Assembly: GCA_026874595.1 (NCBI GenBank)
Contig: CM049318.1
Span: 34,307,956 to 34,371,955 of the forward strand
DNA: 64,000 nucleotides
Origin: Sipunculus nudus
Taxonomy: Eukaryota; Annelida; Sipuncula; Golfingiida; Sipunculidae
Direction: 5' to 3'
Below, one piece after another: positions 33,046 through 44,355 of the stretch. Position 1 is the stretch's first letter; each line of letters begins with the position of its first letter. A program made the position numbers and the translations under genes. The notes beneath the pieces were generated by a model, which was not told the origin of the DNA, did not search any database, and saw only the letters and a list, made by a program, of their open reading frames with translations.

Positions 33046-33235
33046 ATTTCATATTATATATATTAACATAGATAAATCTGTAGTGATGCCAGTAGATGAA
33101 ATATTAAATGATAAAGAAAATTGTTTTTTTTTCAATTAAATTTTGTCAGATATGATGCTAACTGTACTAAAACGTGTAACATTCAACAAAGCTAACTGCA
33201 TGCTCAACACTTGATATGTTAGTTCTTCTACTTAA

Positions 33236-33236
33236 A

Positions 33237-33305
<69 letters not shown>
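33236..33305. repeat. (TA)n microsatellite
   Basis: Uninterrupted TA run. Flanking 33310-34150 is AT-rich with no gene. Confidence 0.9.
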
Positions 33306-33306
<1 letters not shown>

Positions 33307-34154
33307 TTCTAAATTGAAAAGACACACTAGCTTCAACACTTTGGCAGCTTTTAAGCTTAAACTAGGCAAATACATAATACTGAGAAATACATAGCTAAAC
33401 AAACTATACTAATGTTTCAGTGAATTATAATAAATGGAAAGCATTAAGCAAAGCAAGTTTTAGAATAGTTCATACACATTTCATATATTTTTTTTTTTTG
33501 TTTCCAGTTCGGTAAACTGTCCATTGAGCAGTGATTTGTATTTTATCATTTTTGTGATTTGTGTTTTATCATTTTTATGACCTTCTAGATAAAAAAATAA
33601 CAAAGATATATAAATTAAAAGTTTTGTACATGCATATGTTGGTTTATGTATGATGTCTTCATTTCTTGTTCTTCGTCATGTTTATGTAATAGTCTTTTGT
33701 ATATTGTCGGTTGTATGATTGTATCTGTTTTCTTTTTGTACTTATATCACTTACGTCTTATATCACTCTGGTGATTGGTGCACAAAATAAGTTACTGTTT
33801 ACTTCCTATGTATATATGCACCATATTGTTAATATGTTAAATAAAATGTTATCAAATTATTGCCATTAGTTGAATATAGTACCATCTGTTGGAACTATTG
33901 TACAAAGAATTATGTCACTCTTGTGAAGCTTTCTCCTTCATTAAATAGCAGATGCATTATATCAAAAAGCAATTAATCAAGTTCATGATTGCTGGAACTA
34001 TTTTTCATCTTTTGGAGAGAATAACTGATAATATCTGGATAATAGTAACTTACTGCATGATAGTGTGGTTTGTACTGATTATTGTACATATTGGATATTT
34101 AAAGTAGTTTTTATGATTTATATGAAATAATATTAATGGTTTATAATAAATATC

Positions 34155-34320
34155 ATGCTTTCTTTAATGTACTGTAACGGAAAGGTTTCATGTACTGTGA
34201 TCACTATCAGACAGTCTTCTCACAAAAGGTTACTGTTACATCAAAACTCATTAAAGGTTACTGTTATATCCTGACAAGTTCAAAGGTAATAACCACATGC
34301 AGTGGCACAAGGCTATCTTA
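34155..34320 (+). repeat. Subterminal repeat, copy 2
   Basis: Collinear with 32275-32440; 'ggttactgtta' with 'ctcattaaaggttactgtta' is duplicated within it. Confidence 0.55.
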
Positions 34321-34524
34321 CTAATAACAAATAACTTATAATATTTAAAAAAATTGCTTACTATAGCATGGTTTGGCTATACATATTGTGTATTTAATTT
34401 TTATAAGCAAAGGTTACAGTTATATAAAATAATAAACTTATTACAGGTTACTGTTATGTGGATACTGTTAATTGTCTAAGGAATAGACCCACCATCCCCA
34501 AGTAATTACTCAACTGCACATATA

Positions 34525-34712
34525 ATCAGATAATGGCCTATATGGTGGGTGTCTCAGTGTTAAGCTGTTTATACAGCTATTCATCTAATTAGATGGTATG
34601 GTGTGGCTGGCTGTGCACTGATGCATAGAGAGTGATTTTATACATCTCATATAGTGGTCTGGTTGGCAGTACACTGCCAACCAGACCAGTAGTGTTTTAG
34701 ACCCTATTGTAC
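34525..34712 (-). repeat. Inverted repeat, right arm
   Basis: Reverse-complement partner of 31305-31495, with hairpin 'ggtctggttggcagt/actgccaaccagacc' at 34656-34688. Confidence 0.8.
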
Positions 34713-34724
34713 TGGTCTAACGTA

Positions 34725-35805
34725 TATGTACTAGGCTTACATATACTTATTAGAAATTGATTGCTTTATGCTTGAGTTTTATTTCAAATTTCCGTATAGG
34801 GCAACATATGCAAGGAAAATATGTTTAAACTTAAATTATGTATATTATTTCAGCTAAACATCTGAATAGGTTGAATTTATAATTACTTTAAATATTTAAA
34901 GGAAACACAAATTAAGCTAGTGTTTGCTTAGTGTGTCTGACATTTACACTTACTGTGCAGTAAATAATTTTATTTTGTAAAGTGAAAATTCTTAAAAATA
35001 AAAATAAAAATGTTAATTCCCTGACACTCTGTTCTTACCAGCGAAAAATCTGGAAAAGTCATACCTTTAACAAACACGGTGAAGCTGCCTACTTACAAAA
35101 GATGGTCATTTATAATAAATAAATGAAAATAAATCATAATTTGTTTAGTCGGCTATCTTTTTGGTAGTCCTTTATGTTTATCTGCGGATTGAAGGCGGAC
35201 TGACTAATTTTTAGGAAGAAATGGATTTCCGGGAAGACCTAAAGTTTTCTTTGAATACATCCAATCTAGGTGCTCTTGCGTTTAATTAAAATCCATCATT
35301 TTAGGTCGGCGGACGCATTTTTTCCCTACTATATACAGTGAAACCAAAGTCTAAAATTCTATTTATTTATATATATCATTTGGAATATATTAATATTCTT
35401 CCCTGCATAGTGGGGGGGGGGGGGAGATGATTAAATTGACCATCCACCCCCTTGCCAAAAGGTGGGTGGGATATATACCCCCCCCCCCAAACGGCCATAT
35501 TGACGCCCCTGCCTACGTACGACACTGCTGTTTAGGATTTTTCGGCGTCTCATTCTGACCCACAATGCACAGCGGCTGCTATAGGCCTTTACACCAGCGG
35601 CGCAGCTATAAATATAGTGAAGAGTGTAATGTACGTAGTCCGTTCAGGTGATTAACATAAATAGGGACTTCACGGAATAAGTAATATTTTGCAAGCATGC
35701 GCATGCGTTTCCTTGAAATGATAAAAATTTTTATTTTTGAAGTATAGGCCTAAATATTGTCGACCGTCCAACTGTGCCAGAATGGGGTTAGTTTTGAGAA
35801 GAAAC
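34725..35805. other. No gene recognised; poly-G and poly-C runs
   Basis: Non-coding. A G run at ~35411-35424 and a C run at ~35480-35489, each beside 'ggtgggtggg' or 'accatcc' phrases, form an imperfect fold-back pair. Confidence 0.4.
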
Positions 35806-35809
35806 GATC

Positions 35810-36245
35810 TCTGGCAGAAGGTCACGTGGTCCTGAAAGAGAGTAGTGAATGGTTTGGCCTGCTCTGGTTTGCTCTAGAAATTATGGCAAGAGGCCTTAAA
35901 AGAAATCTATTGTTTGTGTTTTAGATATGTTTAGCATAATCTCACACAAAATTAATGGTATCAGTTAAATATTTTAATTCTGTGGCCAATCAAAGACATG
36001 GTGTCCAAATGGTTATTTGGGACTGCTTGGAGGGGTAATGTTTTGCTTCACTGCATTCGGACAAGAATGGTGAGTAAATGAAATACACAAGCCCTGATTT
36101 TCTGGGCCTTGTTTGACTGTAGAAACAACAAATTATCAGGTATAACAGATTTGATATCAGAATTTAACATGAAAATTATTTAAAAGAGGCCCAAACTTCA
36201 GGTTTTTTGTAGATGTTATATAGGAAAAATAAATACAACCACATG
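35810..36245 (+). repeat. R2 dispersed repeat, copy 2
   Basis: Longer than copy 1; 'agaaggtcacgtgg', 'tgtttagcataatct', 'tgggactgcttggagggg', 'acacaagccctgatttt', 'ttatttaaaagaggccca' and 'aaataaatacaacc' match copies 1 and/or 3. Confidence 0.75.
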
Positions 36246-36249
36246 TCCA

Positions 36250-37240
36250 AAACGGTGTCATCACCCAGGCCCTGCCATATTATTTTTGTTCCTGTGCACG
36301 AAATCGCCATACGCTCGAATTGTCACTCACGTCTTCATCTGTGTGTGCATGTGTCTCTTTGTGTGCCTGAGCAATAACTAATAACCGAGCGTCTGAATTA
36401 ATTTTGATGATATAGTGTTGAAGAATGCACCATGGACGAAAGAGGAAACATCATTATATTGGGACGAATAGTAAAATTAAAATACAGATCTGGTTCCGGA
36501 TTCAAGATTTGTCCCTTTTTGCATGCTGTTTTTCACGTTTTCCCTACTTTATCTTTGAATTTATATCTACCCGTCCCAAAATTAATCGTGCATCTCTTCC
36601 TCAATATCACATGTTTTCCTGTGTTTCTACTTCGGAATGCATATTCCCCTTTGTTATAATATTTGTGGTCAAAAACACTTGGCCAGAGTCATGACGACAC
36701 AAGCAAAAAAAAAAAAAAAAAATGACAAGAAAACCATACGGCTTGTTGTCAACAGAATGCAATTTAAACCGGATGTGACGAGGACCTGGCTCGCTAGTGC
36801 TGCCGCCTTGGTGGACAGAATGGAACTAAGAATCTTTGAGTTGCCCATTACATAAAAAATCAAGTGAGAAGTGTGTGAGAATGAAGAAAAAAAACTTTCA
36901 TCAGCTGTGGTGAGTAACAGACGTCATCACCATGGAAGATGATTGAAATGTAAGATCTATAACAGTGAGTGAACTGACCTCATAATAACTCCTGGCTGTG
37001 ACAAGGGGTACGTTCCAGCCTGGACACGACAGCTAGCTGTTGTTTGCCGGCGTAATGCATCCTGTGGCCTTTTGGGAATAGGTTGTGTGTGTATAAGGAC
37101 TGGACACGATATCAAAACGTGCCCCGAGAACATCGTCAAGGCAGGAAGGTATCTTCGGAAAGAGTTGGAGGCAATTCGATGTGTATCAGCTTACCCTTTA
37201 GTGGAATAACGGTTTTTTTATACCATTCCACATTCCACCA
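36250..37240. other. No gene recognised; A17 run at 36706-36722
   Basis: A 75-codon open frame (36432-36659, +) has no recognised domain. The A run downstream has no poly-A signal at the right distance, so a retrogene cannot be argued. Confidence 0.35.
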
Positions 37241-37241
37241 T

Positions 37242-37256
37242 TTCTCTCTCTCTCTT

Positions 37257-37335
<79 letters not shown>
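37242..37335. repeat. Compound (CT)n(TA)n microsatellite
   Basis: CT with TTTC variants, then TA. Same architecture as 4061 and 22679. Confidence 0.9.
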
Positions 37336-37339
<4 letters not shown>

Positions 37340-37911
37340 ATGAATGATCTTCGGGAATACAGTCTTTCCTCCGCGGTCACACAGCGCTCTAAATGCTTAG
37401 TAACAGAGCATGATATACTAGTATTAAGGTAATAGTATGTGATAGATCTGAGTCACTACCGCCAGTTTCGCCTCATCGGTTCATCAGGTGACTGTAATTC
37501 AACTACTGCGATATCGGTGTTTATCATTTCTTTCTTGGTGCCCTTGATTCATGGCAATATATATTTGTGTTTCAGTGTGTATGACGAAATACATGTCTAA
37601 AAGGCGCAGAAAAGCCCCCACCGTATCCCAATCCTGACAGTGGTGCTGCGTCCACTATATTTTCAAATCCTTGATACGCCACTGACAATAAAAAGGGAGA
37701 AAAAGAGAAAAAGCCATCTGCAATATAACTACTTTTGTGTTTGTGTAGCCACATATAGATACATATTTCTAAAGAGAGTTCATGTCACGCTACCCTGTTT
37801 CAAGCAAAATTGTGAAAGCGCCTTAAAGGTCATGTTGGACGATCCGGCAGAAAGAAGACGGAAAAACCCGTCCTGATAGCTCAAGATGATTGAAAATCAG
37901 CTAAGGTAAGT

Positions 37912-38228
37912 AAAAGCGAGCACACCCGGTACCTTCGTACAATCTAGAATTAACATAAACAGATGAGAATGCCTATATTCATCCATTGATCGCGTATATA
38001 TGTTCAACACGTTTCATACAAGGGAACGGCTGCATGCTGCCGGCATCAATAACTAGGTCAAGAAAACCGAAAGAGAGATGTATAATCTATGAGTCCCGTA
38101 CTCCAGACCGACGGATAGCAAAAGAAATACTGCGTGATGTATTGTTTTAGAAGAAAAGGTTTAATTCATGATTTACTCAAAGCTCTTGACTGACCTGTAA
38201 ACGTTGACTTATACCACTTCTAAATCAG
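37912..38228 (+). other. Possible intron in the 5' UTR of the GT7 gene
   Basis: A strong donor consensus (AAGGTAAGTAAA at ~37908-37919) lies 400 bp upstream of the GT7 start. 'cacttctaaatcag' (ends 38228) is an acceptable acceptor ~80 nt before the ATG. Splicing here would give a 5' UTR exon ending near 37910. No transcript evidence is available, so this is inference from splice-site quality only. Confidence 0.3.
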
Positions 38229-38307
38229 CTCTTGAACATTAAAGGTAGGATATCTTATTGTCAATATGTCGGATTTATAACTCATTTAGAGAATCAATTT
38301 TTGGACG

Positions 38308-39630
38308 ATGTCTTCATATTGGAAGTTGTGTCATTGTGGTCAGTTGACTCGGAAATCATTTTCTTTTCTTCTTGTGTTGTGTGTGATAATGACTCTCGTA
38401 TCATATCAAAACGTGGAAATCGGCAGAACTAAGCTTGGTGTGAGGAAAGGAATAATCGGATCACTGGGAGCTCAGGGTGAGGGGGGTAGCGTCCCAATGA
38501 AAGCCGAGAACGAACGAGGGTTAAAATCCTCGACGGTTAAAATTCTGAAGGGCAACCTCTTCATAAAACAGAACAAAACGGCCGCCGATGTTAGAAATCA
38601 AAATTCGCTTAGAGCTCTCCTGGCAAGGAAACAAAAAGAGCCTGTGTACGTGTTGAATTATAATTTTACCCCAGGAATTATCTGCCCTGAGGGGCCCCTT
38701 GCTGGAGGTCCGTTTGCTTATAATATGAGTAATGCAACAATGGGGGATGTTATCAGTAAATACCCCAACATGAGCGAGGGTGGACATTGGACACCGGAGC
38801 CATTGTGTCGTCCCCGCTATAACGTCGCTATTGTAGTTCCTTACAGAGACCGGCCGTCCCATTTGCCTATCTTCCTTAATAACCTACACAAGTTCCTACA
38901 ACTTCAATTCCTGGAGTACACAATATATGTTGTTGAACAGGCCCCGGGGGTTTTGTTCAACCGAGCTTTCCTTATGAACGCCGGGTACCTAGAGGCCAAA
39001 AAAATCCGGCGTTACGACTGTTATATATTCCATGACGTCGACATGATACCCATGGATACCCGAAACGTCTACAACTGCTCCGACAATCCACGCCACCTGG
39101 CGGTTGCTAGAGATAAAGCACGTTTCAGTATGCCTTACAAAGACTTTTTCGGCGGGGGAGTGGTTATGAAGCCGGAACACCTGGAAGCGATGAATGGATT
39201 TACAAACATTATGTTTGGATGGGGCGCTGAAGACGAAGAGGCTTACTTAAGAGTTATACATTCTAATTTAACAGTTGAGCGGTACCCGAAGCTGTACGGA
39301 CGGTACAGATCGATACTCCATCGCTACAAAGAGATCGGGAATCCCGTAAGCGGGAGAAGGTACGCAGATGTCTTGAAAGTTCACTCCGTTTATAAATCCG
39401 ATGGCATAAACTCCATCAAATACAAGCTCCTGTCGACTGACAAAGAGAAGTTGTTCACGAGATTTCTAGTAGATGTTACCGGACCAAAGACTCACAAAGA
39501 TATAAATAGATTCATTGATGAAAAGCTAATGGTGTTTAAAGGAGAGGAAATTGGGGAAAACATCACCAGAATGCAAACACCAATCAAGCAATACAATAAT
39601 ACTTCTGGTGAAGCAGCATTAATACCTTGA
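38308..39630 (+). CDS. Beta-1,4-galactosyltransferase-family (GT7) type II Golgi enzyme
   Basis: 440 residues, coding region without introns. A short cytoplasmic tail precedes a membrane anchor (17-33), a variable stem to ~115, then the GT7 domain: CRPRYNVAIVVPYRDR (167-182), LFNRA (216-220), FHDVDMIP (241-248, DVD binds metal/UDP), YNC..NPRHLAVA (255-267), FFGGG (280-284) and GWGAEDEE (304-311, acceptor/catalytic loop). H338 matches the metal-binding His (347 in bovine B4GALT1). Such enzymes move Gal or GalNAc from UDP-sugar to GlcNAc on glycans in the Golgi. Oddities: the residue that sets donor choice in bovine B4GALT1 (Tyr289) is Phe280; the Met344 counterpart is Ser; WGGEDDD reads WGAEDEE. 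The donor sugar therefore cannot be predicted. Stem and C-terminal N-glycosylation sequons are present. The start was chosen because it places the anchor 16 residues from the N-terminus. Confidence 0.92.
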   Translation: MSSYWKLCHCGQLTRKSFSFLLVLCVIMTLVSYQNVEIGRTKLGVRKGIIGSLGAQGEGGSVPMKAENERGLKSSTVKILKGNLFIKQNKTAADVRNQNSLRALLARKQKEPVYVLNYNFTPGIICPEGPLAGGPFAYNMSNATMGDVISKYPNMSEGGHWTPEPLCRPRYNVAIVVPYRDRPSHLPIFLNNLHKFLQLQFLEYTIYVVEQAPGVLFNRAFLMNAGYLEAKKIRRYDCYIFHDVDMIPMDTRNVYNCSDNPRHLAVARDKARFSMPYKDFFGGGVVMKPEHLEAMNGFTNIMFGWGAEDEEAYLRVIHSNLTVERYPKLYGRYRSILHRYKEIGNPVSGRRYADVLKVHSVYKSDGINSIKYKLLSTDKEKLFTRFLVDVTGPKTHKDINRFIDEKLMVFKGEEIGENITRMQTPIKQYNNTSGEAALIP

Positions 39631-39800
39631 GCAAATATTGATGTTTAAGTTTCATAAACAATTGTGAAAAGAATGTGCATCCTCTCGAGCCATTAGTTCA
39701 TTTTGGATGAATATAACAGTTTTCCAGCTTAACCGTCTCGTCACGTGGACATACAATCTTCTATTCACATGTTTTATTTGCTGTTATGACTCTGTGCGTG

Positions 39801-39806
39801 AATAAA
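39801..39806 (+). terminator. Poly-A signal AATAAA of the GT7 gene
   Basis: Canonical AATAAA 170 nt after the stop codon, followed by a GT-rich stretch ('cacgtgtctgttt'). Confidence 0.55.
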
Positions 39807-39933
39807 CACAATCCACGTGTCTGTTTACCATAAGAAGACTGTATGACCAGTTTTTTTTTATCTAGCACATGCTCGATATCTCCCAAACAAGAAGAAAATA
39901 TTACCATAATAGTGTAAGGAGAAAACACAAGAC

Positions 39934-40350
39934 CAGCTTCTGTAGCTCAGGGGTAGAGCACAAACTCAAAGCCGGGAGGTCGTTGGTTCAAATCTCAGCC
40001 GAGGACGGGTGAGATTTTCACGGTCGGCCCTAAACAAAGGATGAGCGCTTTGCAGGCATAATGGGAAGGCTGTGCCCCACAGCCTTGTGTCAATCACAAA
40101 TGAGTGCGTCTTTGGGAGCTCCCTCGAAGATATGACCCAGCAATGAGGATGATTACAAACCCAGGATCTGCAGGTGCGGTAGGCACCGAGCCAGGGTAAC
40201 AACAGGATATAAAATAAAAAATGACAGGAAGGGAGTGCTACCGCCTTGTCACTTAGTCCCTAACCAAAATGGAACTCTACAAATGTAAATACTAAGCTTA
40301 ATAATTGGAAAAGTCAGCATTTAAAAATGGAGGCGGTAACCTCCACCAAA
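39934..40350 (+). repeat. tRNA-derived SINE, copy A
   Basis: The head resembles a tRNA gene: box A-like TAGCTCAGGGGTAGAGC (39942-39958) and box B-like GGTTCAAATC (39985-39994). A non-tRNA body ('tttcacggtcggcc', 'gagcgctttgcagg', 'gtgcccca', 'gtgcgtctttggg') and a 3' end with 'ggaggcggtaacctcc' (40328-40343) follow. The same body and end occur in copy C at 58746-59085. The promoter boxes would be used by RNA polymerase III. Confidence 0.75.
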
Positions 40351-40599
40351 CAAATCTTTTAAAGAGGAGAAAACTCTATTTAAAGTGTCCATTTAATATG
40401 ACTGGTATGTGAATAGGTCCCTTTTAAGGTTCTCCAAACGACAACAATACAAGAACGCAGCTGCTTCAGTTGACATGTCACATGTTCAAAGTGTTAGAGG
40501 AGGGCCTGAGGAAGAATTTAGGCTGACTCTTAAAGCGCAGCAATACTTTTACTCGCACCACCTCGTTATTAGCAACGAGAACAACGAAACAGACTCTAA

Positions 40600-40804
40600 C
40601 GAAACAATAAAAAAAACTCGGAACCCTCGAAAGGTGCACTCAAGTGAGTGAAACACAGCCGTTGGGTACGGCCTTCCTATTGAACCTGCAGAGCGCTCAC
40701 TCTTGATGGGGCCGACCGTGAAAAATCTCGAATCGGCTGAGATTCGAACTCACGATCTCCCAGCCTTGAGTCCTGTTCTCTACCCCTGAGCCACAGAAGC
40801 ACAC
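40600..40804 (-). repeat. tRNA-derived SINE, copy B
   Basis: Minus orientation. The head 'cttctgtggctcaggggtag', box B 'gagttcgaatctc' (40739-40751 region) and body 'tttttcacggtcggcccc', 'gagcgctctgcagg', 'gtgcacctttcgag' match copy A. The end differs and runs into a T/A run, so it is truncated or a sub-family. Confidence 0.7.
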
Positions 40805-41039
40805 TTCACATACTTTACATACATATAAACTCAGATTATGTGTACAGTAAAGTTTAGATTAACTCATATCGAATCTTAGCATGACAGTGTCTGCCGAATA
40901 TTCCGTCCATCACATTGTTGCATCCGTCAGGAGTGTATACAGTTACTTCGTTCGTGTGTGTGTGTGAGTTTGTGTGTATGCAGTCATCCTCGTTCGTGTG
41001 TGTGTGTGTGTTTGTAATATTGTTCAAAACATACCTCAC

Positions 41040-41290
41040 GCAATCATGAACGAATTCTCATGAAATTTTCAGGCCATTTCAGAAATGGGCCTGTGAAGAA
41101 CCGATAAATATTGGCGTGGATCTGGTACATGATCCTGATTCAGGAACGGCACCAAGGAATATTCACAAATGTACTGTCACCTATGCACGCATGAACCCGG
41201 GAATATGAGCTAAATCAGTGAATGCAACACGGTTTTGAGAGCATCTCATAATAGGGACCCTCACATGGCGGAGGCTTGCATTCTTTAGAT
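41040..41290 (+). repeat. R4 dispersed repeat, copy 1
   Basis: 'cacgcaatcatgaacgaattctcatgaaattttcag', then 'gatcctgattcagga', 'cctatgcacgcatgaacccgggaatatg' and 'cggaggcttgcattctt'. Related copies lie at 43240-43560 (+), 56380-56600 (-) and 57835-57985 (-). Each is near a (GT)n tract. Confidence 0.7.
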
Positions 41291-41299
41291 TGCAGATTT

Positions 41300-41985
41300 C
41301 TGGTTATAATTATTTTTCTGTGGATTTCAGAAAGGGCTGCTAATGGTTTCCTTGTCTTATAATGGCATCATGTTACCCCAAGTGCAAAACGCCCCTCCTT
41401 ATCTACAAGTGGACCAACCCATTAACACCCCTATGATAAAGTATGCTGACCTATAGGTCTGACACCTCACTTGTCCACCAGCAGGCCTTGGGCCAGGATG
41501 GGTTACTGTCTAGCTATGACAAGTCTGCACCCTGTGGCATTTATTAATATTTAGTAACTGAGGGAGATAGCTCTCATAGTGTTAAGGACCAGTTATTATT
41601 AAAGTTTAGCTCAAGGATATGCAGTTTAGTATGTGCATATACTGTAATATGTTTCGGCTTGATGATATCATTTATCCTAGATACGGACAGATCTTTCGGG
41701 ATTTTTTTATGAACACTCATTTTCTGTGTTGTTCTACTCGACTTGGTGGAGATATCCTGCAACTCTAAGTCTATCAGTGACCACAATGACGTCAACATCA
41801 TTATAAGAATCCTCACATTTATTCTTCATTTATTTTTATAGGATATTTAGGAAAATATCGCCACATTCCAATCTCTTTCTCGTTCTTATTTTACATATTC
41901 CTTCTTTATATTTAGTGACATACCCTTTGATTCGACACGCGACTAGAGACATCCGGATTTTAGTATATACTCTGAGAACGGTCTA
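41300..41985. other. No gene recognised
   Basis: Only short open frames; no element named. Confidence 0.4.
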
Positions 41986-41989
41986 ACGT

Positions 41990-42105
41990 GGGGCGGTCTA
42001 ACGTGGGACTCTGTCTGTGGAAAGAGTCTAGTGGCCACCAAAAAAAGTATGTCCGAGTAGAAGCCGTAGGAACGCTCTGGAGATGACCCCACCCTCCAGT
42101 CACTT
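41990..42105 (+). repeat. R5 dispersed repeat, copy 2
   Basis: Preceded by a direct repeat of 'ggtctaacgtggg'. It carries 'tctgtggaaagagt', 'gtggccaccaaa', 'gtaggaacgctctgg', 'gatgacccca' and matches 55525-55640. Confidence 0.6.
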
Positions 42106-42237
42106 TAAGTCACTGGAGGAAACTATTGTATGAATTTATTTGTTCATTAATTTCCAAGGCCATTTCATGATAAATATTATAAATGTAAACATAAAAGTTA
42201 TTGAACGGACAAGTATTGACCTTCAGCATTTACTATC

Positions 42238-42243
<6 letters not shown>

Positions 42244-42300
<57 letters not shown>
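42244..42300. repeat. (CT)n microsatellite
   Basis: Uninterrupted run of about 28 CT units. Confidence 0.95.
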
Positions 42301-42303
<3 letters not shown>

Positions 42304-42557
42304 CTAAAACTATAAGTATAATTTTAGCAGAAAATTAGCAACATAACAAAGGTTATCATCGATATTTATATTTATTGATCAACATTTTGGGTCCTAATCA
42401 AAGTTTCTGTATATTAGGCCTAAGGTGTATCACGTGGTAACTACAAAGGTCATAATAGTGGTACCTTTTAATAATCAGTTCGTTCTAGCTTTCTAACAAA
42501 CTCACACTTTCTTTTCATTTAACTCGTAAGAAAATGTTCATCTGAAACTCCCCACTC

Positions 42558-42720
42558 CTAATCTCGTTTATGAATCTCGGTGAACGTACAACAGCAGTAG
42601 TTAGGACCGCACGTTCGATCAGCACAACTCGCATAGATCCCGACCTTCAGACCAACCTGTCGCAGTTTGTTCACCAGTGGACGGTTCTTGTAGACCCTGA
42701 TGGCCTCCACACAGCGGGCA
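42558..42720 (-). CDS. Small secreted cysteine-rich protein, terminal exon
   Basis: Begins after an excellent 3' splice site (CTTTCCTTGTTTCAG) and encodes 53 residues to a stop. Read through, they include ARCVEAIRVYKN, VNKLRQVGLKVGIYASC and ADRTCGPNYCCC. Six Cys fall here, ending in a CCC triplet. A minus-strand AATAAA lies at 42371-42376, ~185 nt past the stop. It is the last exon of the gene modelled from 47541 to here. Together with the upstream exons it predicts ~102 residues with eight Cys after the signal peptide (four possible disulfides). I do not recognise the family. Amino-acid composition and clean splice sites argue for a real exon. Confidence 0.6.
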
Positions 42721-43239
42721 CTGAAACAAGGAAAGTTTGGTAGCCATATATAGGCTTACATCTATTATATATACTACGCGAGACACCAGCTCTCATTGGT
42801 CTGATTCTTGGCCCTGTGCCAGAACCGGCATAATAAGATCAACAAAAGCGCATGTTCAAAATCTGGGCTTAACGCACAATGCGATGCCATGCTCTCAGTG
42901 GTCTAGTTACAATTCTTTGCTCTGTGCTCCCCCTGGTGGTCATGCCAAGAGAACCATGCCACACAAAGCAGTGATTACACGTAAGGATGCCTAAGACGGC
43001 TGTAGTGTACAACCGCTTCGTGAGGAGCGTATACCTATTACATATCGATACATATTCTCTCAGTGCCGGATTAAAAATTATGATATTTTTCCTTGGGTCC
43101 CGTACTTTTGAGGACCGCTGCACTTTTTTTTACAGTTCTTATTTTATTGTCTCAACAAGGAGGGTATATATGTTCATTCCTGTTCTAATGTGTGTGTGTT
43201 GTGTGTGTGTGTGTGGGGGGGGGTTGACACAACATAACA

Positions 43240-43560
43240 TAATGTTACAATATAAGGGAATGATATTTTCAGGACATTTCAGGAACGGGCCAGAGAGAAT
43301 TGATTAGATTTAGTGTGTATCAGCCACAGGATTCGTCTCCAGGAAGGACTTCCAGGAATATTCATAAATGTACATTCACTTATGCACGAACGTCCCTTGG
43401 AATATGGCCCGAATAGGTTAATGCAAAATGGGGGAGGGGGACTTCAGCATTAGCCTAACTGGGAGGATGGATCGCATAAGAGTACGCAAACATGTTTTGT
43501 GGAGCATACCACATTAAGGACCGCTAACATTGCGGAAGCCTGCATTCTTGAGAATTCATA
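43240..43560 (+). repeat. R4 dispersed repeat, copy 2
   Basis: 'atgatattttcaggacatttcagg', 'ggattcgtctccaggaa', 'acttatgcacgaacgtccc' and 'cggaagcctgcattctt' match copy 1 in order. It lies in the presumed last intron of the cysteine-rich gene, after a (GT)n/poly-G tract. Confidence 0.65.
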
Positions 43561-44355
43561 TTTCTAGTCCTTGAATAATGAACAACAATAACAACATTTA
43601 ACATTGAATAACAAATAATGATCACGTAGGCCTACACTTTCAAACACACAACAGCATTGGGAAAAATATGCAAATATCTCTTTTAACATGTTCTATCTCT
43701 TTTGGAATTTCCTCGTAACAAATGTTTCCCAAAGTAAAACATGACAATAATAAATACACAAATATCAATCACAGTAAGGGAACATTTTCTGTAATTTACT
43801 GCCCGTGTCACATAATGTGTTGATTTACCAATTCCTACAGTACTGGATACGTAACATTCCAGTTGACACCTGTTGAGCTGACATTTATAGAAATCGGAGA
43901 TTTTTAAAGGTACATAAGCAGTAACAATATTATGATTATTCTTTCACACTATCATTTCAGTTTTGCTTTTTATAAAGGTTTCATGCATAATGTCTTGTAT
44001 AATGCATCAGGTCTCTGTTCTATTATGTACATATTTTCACATCCTAGGTGCAAAATAATGCTGTGAACAGGGCAGTAATGTTTTCAGTGGTCAAATATTC
44101 AATACATATGGATGTACTGAACATTAATCAATTGGTATCTGTTAAATCGCACAGTTGTGTGTGGAGTGCAAAAATCATATTTGACTGCAGGGGCGGTCTA
44201 TGGACTCCACACTGCGCCTGTCACTAAAAAAGCAACTGAGGAGTCAGTCCACCTATATAGGCCAGTTTCCAATGTCATATTCATATCGCGTCCTTGGTTG
44301 TCTTGGTGACGAAGGTTTTGGTCCCTGCAGATGGTATCACAATTTGGTCCTGCAC

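Larger units (their letters stand above)
31288..34720. mobile_element. Long AT-rich element bounded by ~190-bp inverted repeats
   Basis: 31305-31495 and the reverse complement of 34525-34712 match closely: 'agggtctaaaacactact', 'tctggttggcagt', 'actgccaaccagaccac', 'ctatgcatcagtgcacagcc' and 'atctaattagatgaatag'. Each end also contains a self-complementary 'tctggttggcagt/actgccaaccaga' hairpin, and the palindrome 'atctaattagat' lies at the inner edge. The interior is AT-rich and holds related subterminal segments (32275-32440 and 34155-34320 direct; 31770-31870 inverted), a decayed RT fragment and a TA microsatellite. No transposase is seen. The exact ends and any target duplication are unresolved. 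Confidence 0.65.

Noticed and set aside
38232-38432. Upstream open frame overlapping the GT7 start as an independent gene
   Set aside because: It overlaps the GT7 coding region in another frame, with no motif; at most an upstream ORF.
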